Assembly: GCA_963784995.1 (NCBI GenBank)
Contig: CAWATZ010000006.1
Coordinates: forward strand, 1,240,001-1,304,000
DNA: 64,000 nucleotides
Direction of reading: 5' to 3'
From: CAWATZ01 sp963784995
Lineage (GTDB): Bacteria; Planctomycetota; Planctomycetia; Gemmatales; Gemmataceae
Below the pieces are notes generated by a model, which worked only from the letters and a program-made list of their open reading frames with translations, made no database searches and was not told the origin of the DNA. Shown here piece by piece: positions 25,492 to 34,910 of the stretch; within the stretch, counting starts at the first letter, position 1; every line of letters begins with the position of its first letter. The position numbers and the translations under genes are program-made.

Positions 25492-26547
25492 TCACGCCTC
25501 AACCAGCTCAATCTGCCCGGCTGCGCGGCACCGCCCCGTGCCGGCCAGTAACCACCCTTCCTGCCGCAGCGCCTCGGCCCGGGGGCCGCTGCGGTAGCGC
25601 TCCACCATCCGCTTCGGGGCCTGGATCACCAGGCGATGGCCTTGCCGCGATAGCACACACGCCTCGACCTCGGCGGCCGGCAAGCTGTGCGACTGGCTCC
25701 AGCGCAGCCATTCCTGCCGCCAGCTTCCCAGCGGAGGGTCCAGGTCCAGCACCGGAACGATTTGCTCCCAGCCGGGCCCCAGCGTCAGCATCGGATCGGG
25801 GCCGAGCAGTTGCCAGCTGCCCGGCTGGATGCGAAAGCCTAGCCAGGAGCGATCCTCCCCGGCTCCGACCTCGATCAGCGCCAGCAGCACCGACTCGGGG
25901 AAATCGACCAGCACCCCCTGCCAGTCGTCCGGCCCCCCCGGCGGCAGCACGGCCAGCACGTCGATCGGAAACTGATGGCGCCGCTTCCACTCCGGCGACT
26001 GACGCACGCACTCCTCCAGACAGCTAACGGGTAACTGCCAGCCGGCCGGCGCCGGGACCCAGCCCGCTTCTCCGGCCTTCCTCCCTGGGCTCGTCAGCGG
26101 CAGATAATGCGGCGGTTGCTGTTCCTCGGAGCGATCGACAAAGCAGAACGTCCGCCGGCGCCGGCAGCGATGGGCGATCTGACCCGTCTCGGCAGCAGCC
26201 CGACCCGCCTCGGTCGGTTCGTAGGGAACGCCCTCCGCGGCGTTCCGAACACACTCTTGCACCAGGCCCAGCACGGCCAGTTCGTGCAAGAACCGGTGCA
26301 GCCAGGCACGGTCCACAGCCAGCGTTTCGAGGTCGGGTTTGGGACTCGATTGGTGGCAGAGTTGGCGCAGCAGGGCCAGGGCCAGGCGATCCAGGGTGGC
26401 GGAGCATATGACCTCGACGCGCGCTTCCAGGCGGTGAGCGAGCCAGGAACAGAACCAGAGACGATGCGGTTGCCGGGCCGCCAGGTCATGCCACCACTGG
26501 GCCAGGAAGCGGGCCGGGGGCCAAACGGGGGGACCCAGCGGGGTCAT
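25492..26547 (-). CDS. Unknown protein coupled to SF1 helicase
   Basis: A 351-residue soluble protein that I do not recognise. Its ATG overlaps the helicase stop (ATGA), so the two are probably translated together. The first 130 residues are helical with a winged-helix feel (HRFLHELAVLGLVQECV... PTEAGRAAAE). The middle has a paired strand segment (FPIDVLAVLPPGGPDDWQGVLVDFP). The C-terminus is rich in Trp, Arg and Leu (GSWRQEWLRWSQSHSL, LSRQGHRLVIQAPKRMVERY). No catalytic motif is evident. By position it is likely a partner or adaptor of the helicase. Confidence 0.65.
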   Translation of the reverse strand: MTPLGPPVWPPARFLAQWWHDLAARQPHRLWFCSWLAHRLEARVEVICSATLDRLALALLRQLCHQSSPKPDLETLAVDRAWLHRFLHELAVLGLVQECVRNAAEGVPYEPTEAGRAAAETGQIAHRCRRRRTFCFVDRSEEQQPPHYLPLTSPGRKAGEAGWVPAPAGWQLPVSCLEECVRQSPEWKRRHQFPIDVLAVLPPGGPDDWQGVLVDFPESVLLALIEVGAGEDRSWLGFRIQPGSWQLLGPDPMLTLGPGWEQIVPVLDLDPPLGSWRQEWLRWSQSHSLPAAEVEACVLSRQGHRLVIQAPKRMVERYRSGPRAEALRQEGWLLAGTGRCRAAGQIELVEA

Positions 26548-29500
26548 AGGCTGCCGCTTTCGTGAAGCCGGAAGCCTTGCGCCAGGACGCCGCTCCCTTG
26601 CAGGGCCTGTACCAGGCGGGCAATGAGACGTCTCTCCCGGTTGGCGGTGGTTTCATCCAGGTGATCGACCGCACCGGGCCATTGACTGCGCCGGGCCAGC
26701 GTGCCCGGATCGCCAAAGAGGATCAGCCGGCTCGCCGCGCGGGTCAGCGCCAGCACCAGCTGTTCCGGACTCTCGCCAAACGCGACCGCCCGGTGAGTAT
26801 GGCTCCGGGTCAGGCTGACCAGGGCCGTATGGCATTCCCGCTGCTGGAACGTGGCCGGCAGGCCCACCTCGACAATCAAGGAGGAGGACGAGGGCAGATG
26901 GGCCCGGCGCAGCGCCCAGCGCAGCAGTTCCACCTGGGCCGGATACAGAGCGATCACGGCCAGCGCGGGGTGCCGGGCGGGCAGGCCGCGGAGGCGCTGC
27001 TGCCAGCGGCTGACCTCGGCCTGGAACGACGGATCGGCGAGCAGGGTCGCCACCGTCCGGGCCACCGCCTGGGCTTCCGGGTAGTTGACCAGTCCCTGAG
27101 CGGGCAGCTGGGCCCGCAGCTCCGCCGACAACTGATCGCAGCGGCGCGGGTCGGCCAGGTCGGTTTCCACACCCGCGCCGCCGCGGCTGGTCTTCGGCCG
27201 GGCCGTCGCCGTGGCCGTCCCGCCCTGCCGGCGTCCGGGGATCCGCACGGCGGGTGCGGGTTCGCTGTGGCGGCGCGAATCGCCTCCCGAGACTGGCGGG
27301 ACCATCACAAAATCGACGGCCGGCTCACCGTGGGCCTTGCTGAAGGAATGTGGCCCGGGCAGGGCCAGGCTGGCCACCCAGCGACCCAGGGCCGGCTGCA
27401 TCCGGTGCGGCGTGGTCAGCAGCACGGTCCGACCCAGGCTGCGCAGGTTCAGGTGCGTCTCGACCCACTGCTCGGCCCGGGTCCGATCCCAGCCAGCTGC
27501 CGTGTCGAACTCCAGACAGCAGGTCTGCCAGGGAGCGGCACCCTCGCTGCCCGGCTCCCCCTCCCCGGACCAGGCGCCGACCAGTTCGCGAATGCCCGCT
27601 TCCAGCGTCACCGGACAGGTGTCGATCAGCTCCTCCGAGGCCAGCTGCAGCACCACTTGCCCGGGCCGCTCCAGCCAGCGCAGGCTCGGGGCCTGAGCTT
27701 GCACCGTCAGCTCTTCCAGCTCGCGGTAGAGGTATTCCTTGGCCTGGTGAATGCCCATGGCCTGCGGGAACAGCACTTCCGCCAGCACCGGCCGGGTGCG
27801 CGGGACGCTGAGGATGCACAGCTCAACGTCGGGCTGATCGGCGACCTTCTCGGTCTGAATCCAGCGTTCCTGGTCGGGCGGGACATTGTGGAGCCGGCAG
27901 CAGAGCCGGCCCTGGCGCAGCAGCCAGGCGTAGGGCAGACGGCGCGGGTCGGTGTGCAGGCGCTCCCATAACTGAGCAAAGAAGCCGGGCTTCACCACAG
28001 AGGACACAGAGGACACGGAGGAATACCGATTTCGTTTTTGTTTTTCCTCTGTGTTCTCTGTGCTCTCTGTGGTGAGGTCTTCCGTGGGACTGCCCAGCAG
28101 CACCCAGCGGCGGGCTTGCCGGGCAAGGCCCAGGAAGTCGGCCTCGGTGACCTGCTCGGCATCGTCCAGCAGCAGCAGGTCGAAGATCGGGACGCAGCCG
28201 GCCTGGTCGCCAAAGAGCGGATCACGCGGCAAGGCGGCCAGAGTGCTGGCGACCAGGTTGAGCCGGCGGGTAAGCTGTTGCCGGAAGGTCCGGGCTGACT
28301 CTTCGACGTCGGTCAGCCACTGCTGGGCCCGCGCCAGTTCCTGCTCCCGGGCCAGCAGCTGCCGCTGCCAGCGCTGCTGGGCCGTCTGCAGCGCGGCCCG
28401 GTCCGGGAGGGCCCCATCCGCGCCGAGGGAAAGCGGCTCGCTGGCGGAGGTCCATTGCCGGCACAGTTCCTCAATCCGGGTCTGCAACTGCAGTTCTTGC
28501 TCGCCGAGTTGCCGCCGCCGGCCTTCCAGCTCCGTTTGCCGGCGGGCCAGTTCCTTGAGCAAGGTTTGCTCCCGGTCCGCCGCGCGCTGCTTCTCCAACC
28601 GGGAACGCTCCTCGCGGTCGGTAGCCTCCTCGGCCGCCAGGCGCTGACTGGCCTGGTCCAGCTCGGACAGTCTGGTTTTGATTTCCGCCAGCCGTGGGGC
28701 CGTGTCGGCGTGGAACTGGGCACGCCAGAAAATCGGGGCCCACCAGTGCTTCTGCTGCCGGGCGTCGAACAGGAGCTGGAGCCGGCCCTGCTCCTGCTCC
28801 AGGCTGACCTTTTCAGTGCGGACCTTGTTGATCTCCGCCTGCCGGGCCGCCCCTCCGGCGTCCAGCTCGGCAAACCGGCGACTCCAGACAGCCGCCGCTT
28901 CGGCCACGTGGGCCTGGAAGGGCGTCCGTTCGGTTGCCGCACTCGCGCCGGCGGCATCCGCTTCAAGGGCGGCCGGCAAACGCCCTTGCTCCTCCGTCAG
29001 CTTCCGGACCTGTCCCGTCAGTTCCTCGGCCTGGTCCACCAGTTGCGTGAGCGGTTCCCAGAGCTGTTGCTGGTGCCGGAGCCGTTGCAGCTGCTCCTGG
29101 GCCGCGGTGACGGCCAGCCGCGCCTGGCCGAGGGTCTGCTGTTCAAAGTGCTGCTCTCGACCGGCCAGGGTCAGAGCGCGAATGTCCGGCGGCAGCGTCT
29201 GGGGATTCTCGTCGGCGTCCAGGCAGGCGCAGAGCGCAAATGCCGTCGGCACCGGCCAATTGTTCCAGGATGCGGTCGAGCCCGGCCGGATTGGGGGCCA
29301 GCAGCAGCAGGCGCTGGCCCTGGCCGGCAGCCTGGCGCAGAACCTCGGCGGCGACGCGAGATTTGCCGGTGCCGGGAGCGCCCTGGATCAGGCAAAAATC
29401 GGGGCTGGCCAGGGCACAAGCGACGGCTTCGCGCTGGTTGGCGTCCAGGTCCGGGTCGCTGGGAGTACACGAGCCGGCCCGCACGGGCGACAGCTCGGGG

Positions 29501-29764
29501 ACGGGTCCTTTGAGCAGGGCGGTCAAAAGGGGCCAGGCAACCGCAGCGGTCAGGTGGGCCAGGTGCTGGGCGTGCAGGACGCCCTCCTGGAGGGCGGCGC
29601 TGCAGCAATTGTTTCTGCTGCTCGGGCAAGGCCCGCCGGTACAGCTCTTCCCACAGGCACGCGGCTTCGGCGCCGTTGGGGGCAACCGGCAGGGCGGGAC
29701 AGGCGGCGAAAGGGGAAGCCTGCGGGGCCCCGCCGTCGGGAGTTGGCCGTTCCTGGTGCGTCAT
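26544..29764 (-). CDS. Superfamily 1 DNA/RNA helicase (AAA_11/AAA_12 type), two frame breaks
   Basis: About 1,070 residues when joined. Start ATG 29764 has GAGGGG upstream (THQERPTPDGGAPQ). The frame changes near 29605 and again near 29240. The middle piece carries the Q-motif-like DANQREAV and Walker A IQGAPGTGKSRVAAEVL. The long third piece (open from 29252) has an extended coiled-coil insert, Walker B FDLLLLDDAEQV, motif III VLLGSPTED, and the C-terminal RecA-like lobe with a motif VI-like LALTRAASRLILFGDP. The domain order is that of Upf1-like SF1 helicases found in prokaryotic accessory loci. Between Walker B and the C-lobe a palindromic DNA repeat is translated in frame. The following gene overlaps by 4 bases. 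Confidence 0.8.
27992..28075. repeat. Palindromic repeat translated inside the helicase gene
   Basis: Arms 27992-28022 and 28045-28075 are complementary at 27 of 31 positions and consist of ACAGAGGAC-type units. In the helicase frame they encode the low-complexity peptides LTTESTENTEE and SSVSSVSSVV around KQKRNRY. The frame is kept on both sides. Confidence 0.8.
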
Positions 29765-30281
29765 TTCGTCCCCTCGGGTGCCATCCAAGCTCGGGCCGCT
29801 CTTGCTTCCGCGGCCAGGCGCCAGAGCAGAGCGGGTAGGGAGGCTAATGCCCCTCTGCCGGTGTGGGTTCAAGCCGACTCCTGCCCTCGGGGCAGGAGGA
29901 AACGGCAGGGAGGATGGCGCTCCACTGCCAGGACCGGTGTTTCCGCCCATCTCCCGGCCGCTGCCGGGAGCCATCCTCTCGGGGCCGCTACGCTCCTCAC
30001 GCCGGTCCGCTGGATCGTCTTATCACCATACTACACGATACGGTCCACGGAAACCGTCTCTTCCCGACAAATTCCACAGGAAAGACGATTCGCCGAGCCC
30101 GTTCTTGCGCTTTGATCCGTTCCCTCGGTCAAACCGACGTAGTATAGACGGATCAGCTCGCACTTGCTATTGAAATGCGGCCGAAATTCCGATCTTGTCG
30201 AGGGAGCGGGTTGTGAAGCCGCTTGCGGCTTAGCGGCAGGCCGGCCGGACGCGAAGCCGCAAGCGGCTTCGGGACACAAGC
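29765..30281. other. Intergenic region upstream of the helicase
   Basis: About 500 bases without a convincing gene. It contains a 9-bp GC-rich hairpin with a 3-base loop (29878-29898, CTCCTGCCC against GGGCAGGAG), an AT-richer stretch at 30010-30170 that could hold the promoter of the minus-strand helicase, and the palindromic pair at 30215-30270 next to the end of the transglutaminase gene. Confidence 0.4.
30215..30270. repeat. 17-bp inverted repeat at transglutaminase 3' end
   Basis: Arms 30215-30231 and 30254-30270 are perfectly complementary (GAAGCCGCTTGCGGCTT). Each arm is a small palindrome. It sits 12 bases beyond the transglutaminase stop, where a terminator would be expected. Confidence 0.75.
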
Positions 30282-31787
30282 TCATTCCCCCTCGACCCGC
30301 ACCACCTCCACGGCCAGCTTGCCCAGCACCCGCGTCACCGGCAGCAGCGGCGTCAGGGAGCGCGTGTCGTTCCAGCTGTGCTGGGTGATTTTCAGGTGCG
30401 TGGCGCTGACGCCCCCCAGCCCTAGCGTGCTGTCCAGCCCCAGCCAGCGGCCGTCCACCCACACCTCCGTCCACGCATGAAACCCAAGGGCCGGCTTTTC
30501 GCCGCGGCGGGCGACGTAAATCAACCCCAGGGCCGTCCGGCTGGGGATGCCCTGGGCCCGGCACAGGGCCGCCGTCAGCAGGGCGAAGTGCCGGCAATCG
30601 CCGCGCAGATTGCGTGCCGTCGTGCCGGCCGGGACCAGCGGGGTGGCATTGTCGATCTGCATGGACTTCTTGACCCACAACTCAATACGCTGCGCCTTCT
30701 TCCACGGATCGATTTCGCTGCCGACCGCCTGCCGGGCCAGGGTGCGGACGGTCGGATCGTCGCTGTTGATGAAATAACAGGAGGCCAGATACTCGCCCGC
30801 CGGTTCGCCCTTGCGGTTGACCTTGCCCTGGCTGGGGCGGACCGGATGCACCAGCAGCTCAAAGGTGTTGCCCTTGAGGTTGCGGATCTCTTGGTGGGCG
30901 TCCTGCATCAGGGCCGAGCCGGGGTCGGGATCGTCCCGGAGCGTGACGCGATACGTGGCCGAGCGCGTGTTGTAAGGCCGCTCGATGGCGCGATTGAGGA
31001 CGATCAGGTTCCGCGTGTTGATGTCCGGGGCGGCGACGGCGCCGGCCCCACCGGCCTGGGCGATGGCGCGGGTTGTGCGGGTCAAGACGATCGGACCGAG
31101 TCCCTCCAGCTCGATCTGCCGGCGAACGGGCACGAATTTCTCATCCAGCCAGACCACACTGGCCGGCAGCTGCACCTTGAAGCCGGGGACCTCGATCCGC
31201 TCCGGCGTCAGCTCCACGCGCAGCAGCTTCTGTTTCCGGCCCAGGACGGCGACCACTTCCGGCTCCTTCACGACCGCCTGGATGGTGGTGACTCGGTTGA
31301 CCGTCGGCTCATAGGTGAGGAACGTGAAGCGCTCCCCCGGCCGCGGCTTGCGTTTCTCGAAATCGTGCAGCCGGCGATAAAGCCCGATGGCCTCCTCGTT
31401 CCAGCGAATCCGCCGGCTCGAGCCGGCCGCTGCCCTCGACGACCACGCGCAGCATGCCGCCCTCGACAGTGCCGTTGAGGAGCAGTTGCGGATTGGCCCC
31501 CTGATACTGGCGCATGAACACGCGCACCACCTTGCCGTCGGCCGTTTCCTCGGTGCCGACGTCCTGGCGGACGCGCAGCAGGGCTTTCTGCCGACGAAAG
31601 GTCAATTCCATCTCGGCGGTGGTGAGCAGTCGGCCGCTGGCGAGCCGCTGCACCGTGGTGTGAACGAAGCCGATGCGGACGCTCCTCGCAGTGAGCGACT
31701 TCCCAGACGTCCTCGATGGGGGGGATTCGCAGGTTGTGCCTGAAGCCCCAGACCGACGATGAGGACCCAACCAGGGAACACGCTCAT
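30282..31787 (-). CDS. Exported transglutaminase-like domain protein, several frame breaks
   Basis: Papain-fold transglutaminase-like protein of about 500 residues. ATG 31787 follows GGAGACGGGCTC and opens a signal-like segment (SVFPGWVLIVGLGLQAQ). A run of seven C (complement of 31718-31724) breaks the frame; the reading returns near 31675 (RIGFVHTTVQRLASG), then breaks again near 31415 before RIRWNEEAIGLYRRLHDFE. The C-terminal 240 residues hold the catalytic triad region: Cys in LRGDCRHFALLTAAL, His in GFHAWTEVWVDG and Asp in LGLDST. The N-terminal part resembles planctomycete proteins that carry a lipid-binding-like domain before the transglutaminase core. Substrate is unknown; cleavage or cross-linking of envelope peptides is possible. 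Confidence 0.8.
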
Positions 31788-32072
31788 GAGCCCGTCTCCG
31801 TTGCGCACGGGGAACCGCCTGGTTGCCCCAGAGACGCAAGTATACCCGGAGAGGGCTGCCTGCCAACAGGCGAATTCGGGACTGTGGCAAGCCTCCGCCT
31901 GGCTGGCGAGGTCCGTTTGCAAGGGCTGGCCGTGCAGATGGTGACAGATGAGCCACCGTCAGCACCGATTGCTTTCGGAGGCTGTCGCTTGGGGGAGGCC
32001 AATGGCGTCTTTGGACACTCGGCAATTGGTGTGCGATAGACACAATCAAAGCAAGCGGCGATTTCACAGCCC

Positions 32073-33443
32073 TCAGCTTTCAGTCCCGCAGGCGAGCAAT
32101 GCTTGCCGCATCGCCTCGACCTCGGCGAAGCGCTGGTCCGGCTCCCGGGCCAGCGCGCGGTGAATCACGGCCGCGAGGTCCGCCGGGATCTCGGGACGCC
32201 GGGACTGGATGGGCACGGCGTTGGCTTGCAAGATCATCAGCATCCGCTCCTCGAAGGAACGGGGAAAGTCATACACGTACTTGCCGGTAAGCAGGTTGTA
32301 GAGCGTGGCCCCGGCAGCGTACTGGTCCACCGGCGGCCTGGCCTCGCGAAAGTTGAGGATCTGCTCGGGGGCCATGAACGGAGCCGTCCCCGCCACCTGG
32401 CCTGCCAGGGTCAGGCCGCTCAGCTTCGACGCCTGGTAGACGCGGGCCAGGCCGAAGTCCACCAAGTGGGCCTGCTCCTGCCCGTCGATCTCCGTGACGA
32501 GCAAGTTGGCCGGCTTGACGTCGCGATGGACGAAACCCCGGCCGTGCGCGTAACCCAGCGCTTCCAGCAGCTGGCAAACCACCCGGACGGCGCGAGAGAT
32601 TGGCCAGGGGCCCTGCTTCTCCAGCAATTGGGCCGCGTCGGTGCCGGGCATGAAGTCCATGGCGAAGAACAGCCGGCCGCCCGCTTCGCCCAGGTCGCGG
32701 AACGCGACAATCCCGGGATGCTTCAGCTCCCGGAGGATGTCCGCTTCGCGCAGGAACCGCTCGACGGCGCCCGGCCCGGCGTCCATCGCCGGCTTGATCG
32801 TCTTGAGAGCGACCACGACGCCATCAGCCGCGCGGAACGCCAGGTAGACGATCCCCATGCCGCCCCGTCCCAGCTCCCGCACGATCTGGTAACCGGGGAT
32901 CAGCTGCGGCTGGCTATCAATCTGAATCCGGCAGCCGGGACACAGGGGCCAGCTCCCGGGCGTGGGCTGGTCCGCGTCCGGAAGAGGTTTGCCCGCGACG
33001 GCGGCACAGACGCAACACGTATCCGGCGACTCGCGGAGCTGATGCAAGATCGTGCCCATCTGGCCGGCAGCGGGCGGCTCAGGAAGGGGAAACGCCGTCC
33101 CCAAGGTCGCTGGCCCCTGTCCGGCGCCGCCTTCGGGATCCGTTTTCTCCAGGGAGACGCGCAGCACGGTTTGACCGCCCTGGATCAGGTCGCCATCGGC
33201 CAGGTCGGCGCTGAGGACTCTCCGGCCGTTGACGTAGGTCCCGTTGGTGCTCCGCATGTCCATGAGCCGGCAGCGCGGCGGGTTGACCTCGATCAGGAAA
33301 TGGATGCGCGAGAAGAACTCGTCCTTCTCTGGCAAGCGGAAGTGGGCGTGTTTGGAGCGGCCGACCAGGAAGGTATCGTGCCCGGTGAAGGAGAAGACCT
33401 GGCCCTGGTGCGGGCCCGCAATGACCGCGATCAGGACGCGCAT
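32073..33443 (-). CDS. FHA domain-Ser/Thr protein kinase
   Basis: Cytoplasmic Hanks-type kinase with an N-terminal FHA phosphothreonine-binding domain. FHA signature: FLVGRSKHAHFRLP and SRIHFLIEV, then RSTNGTYVNGRRV. A short zinc-ribbon-like stretch follows (CCVCAAV and LCPGCRIQ). The kinase has ELGRGGMGIVYLA (glycine loop), VVALKTIKPA (Lys), FVHRDVKPANLL (catalytic Asp), LVDFGLARV (DFG) and MAPEQIL. All catalytic residues are present and there is no membrane helix, unusual among the kinases in this window. I chose ATG 33443; a TTG seven codons upstream is also possible. Signal input probably comes through the FHA domain binding phosphorylated partners. Confidence 0.9.
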   Translation of the reverse strand: MRVLIAVIAGPHQGQVFSFTGHDTFLVGRSKHAHFRLPEKDEFFSRIHFLIEVNPPRCRLMDMRSTNGTYVNGRRVLSADLADGDLIQGGQTVLRVSLEKTDPEGGAGQGPATLGTAFPLPEPPAAGQMGTILHQLRESPDTCCVCAAVAGKPLPDADQPTPGSWPLCPGCRIQIDSQPQLIPGYQIVRELGRGGMGIVYLAFRAADGVVVALKTIKPAMDAGPGAVERFLREADILRELKHPGIVAFRDLGEAGGRLFFAMDFMPGTDAAQLLEKQGPWPISRAVRVVCQLLEALGYAHGRGFVHRDVKPANLLVTEIDGQEQAHLVDFGLARVYQASKLSGLTLAGQVAGTAPFMAPEQILNFREARPPVDQYAAGATLYNLLTGKYVYDFPRSFEERMLMILQANAVPIQSRRPEIPADLAAVIHRALAREPDQRFAEVEAMRQALLACGTES

Positions 33444-33560
33444 GGGCTCGTTCTCGTGGAACAAGGATCTCGCCGCGACCGACGCTCGCCATTATGGCGG
33501 GCGGTTGGCCCGGGTTCAACCCTTGGGGCGAAAGACTGCCCCACGTCGGAACTCCAGCGG

Positions 33561-33815
33561 TCATGGAGTGTCGAGAAGCTCTTGCCAGCTCGGCGCGGTG
33601 GCGTCGAACAAGCGATCAATCAGCCGATCCAACCGATCCAGGTCGGTGATGCCCTCGAGCTTCGCCGTGATCGACTCATCCGGGGGACCGTATCGTTTCT
33701 GCCCCTGGCGAAGGATGACGCTCTTCGCATTCGCCTCACGGCCTTCGTCGATGATCGCCAGGTAGGTGTCGGAATCTTTCATCGTGCGTACTCCTCGGAA
33801 CAGCAGCAGCTTCAC
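33561..33815 (-). pseudogene. Duplicated C-terminal fragment of the neighbouring PD-(D/E)XK-like gene
   Basis: An 84-codon open frame whose residues from FRGVRTMKDSDTYLAIID to WQELLDTP match, with few changes, the last 85 or so residues of the gene at 33846-34700. It has only a GTG start and no recognisable ribosome-binding site, and lacks the nuclease-like N-terminal part. It looks like a tandem partial duplication. Whether it is expressed is unclear. Confidence 0.75.
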
Positions 33816-33845
33816 CAGCAGTTGGGCCCAACAGGACTGGCCTTT

Positions 33846-34700
33846 TCAAGGAGTGTCGAGAAGATCCTGCCAGTTCTGTGCGTCGAGCAAGCGTGCCTCG
33901 ACCCGGTGCAGCCGATCCAAGTCGGTGATGCCCTCAAGCTTCGCCGTGATCGACTCATCGGGAGGACCGTACCGTTTTTGCCCGAGGAGCAAGATGATGC
34001 TCTTCGCTTCCGCCTCGCGGCCTTCGTCGATGATCGCCAGGTAGGTGTCGGAATCTTTCATCGTGCGTACTCCTCGGAACACTTGCCGGGCCACGTCGCG
34101 CTGGACGCGCAGACCGGTCAGCAGAAACGCGGCCGTCAGCAGTTTGCGTGCCCGCTCCGGTAGGGCCTCGCGCTCAAGCCGCTCGATCAGTTGCTGGGCC
34201 ACCGCGGTCAGCGCGTCCAGGATTTTTACTCCTTGGGGCAATGCGCCCAGCATCGCCAGCGGAGTCGTGCCCAGCCCGCCGGCCAGCAACTCCGCAGCCG
34301 GTCGCTCCCACAGGCGCACCACCTCGTAGGTAAAGTTCATGCTACCGCGCACCGACCGCGTGGCATAGCTCACCCTGCCGTTTAGATTCGAGTGTGCCGC
34401 TTGCGGCCGCAACAGGATGACGATGCTGTGGACCGGGACGTGATACTCGGCATGGATCAGCGCGTTGTAAACGAGGACGTCGGCGTGCTTCCAGGCCGCG
34501 GCACTGGACTGGAAATCGATGTGGACCACCTCCTCCAGCGGGTTGCCGACGCCCACGACGAGATCGGCCGCGGTGGGGACCGTGGACAGATCGACATTGA
34601 GCAGAGACAGCGGTCCGACCGGCGGCCGGAAGGTGGCGAGGAAGTCGGCCGGGCCATCGCGGCCAAGGTCTTTCAGTGTGGCATCGAAGGGCATCGACAT
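33846..34700 (-). CDS. Rpn/PD-(D/E)XK nuclease-family transposase-like protein with DUF4351-like tail
   Basis: A 284-residue protein of the type often annotated as Rpn-family or DUF4351-containing. The N-terminal half begins FDATLKDLGRDGPADFL and has the strand VVHIDFQSSAAAWKHADVL, where D-x-Q/E-x-x residues correspond to the PD-(D/E)XK core (here DFQ in place of the common EFQ). The middle is helical (ALTAVAQQLIERLEREALPERARKLL). The C-terminal part (ERARKLL onward to LDRLHRVEARLLDAQNWQDLL) is the DUF4351-like helical tail. Such proteins are often multicopy in planctomycetes and cyanobacteria and are linked to DNA mobility, but activity here is not proven. Its tail is duplicated just downstream. 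Confidence 0.72.
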   Translation of the reverse strand: MSMPFDATLKDLGRDGPADFLATFRPPVGPLSLLNVDLSTVPTAADLVVGVGNPLEEVVHIDFQSSAAAWKHADVLVYNALIHAEYHVPVHSIVILLRPQAAHSNLNGRVSYATRSVRGSMNFTYEVVRLWERPAAELLAGGLGTTPLAMLGALPQGVKILDALTAVAQQLIERLEREALPERARKLLTAAFLLTGLRVQRDVARQVFRGVRTMKDSDTYLAIIDEGREAEAKSIILLLGQKRYGPPDESITAKLEGITDLDRLHRVEARLLDAQNWQDLLDTP

Positions 34701-34910
34701 GGTGGGAGGCCCGTGTCAAAGGAAGGAACTCAGTCAGAGGGGACAACCATCGAATCTGGTGCGGCGACGGTTTCTTTGTATTCGTCGGAGGGCCTACCCA
34801 ACCCATTTGGCCAGCATGATTTTCCATGCGCTAACCAGGGAACCAGGCGAGCGGCTTATCGACATCCAGGCGCTGCGTCAGGCGCAGGTGTCGAGATCGA
34901 TGGGGCTCAA

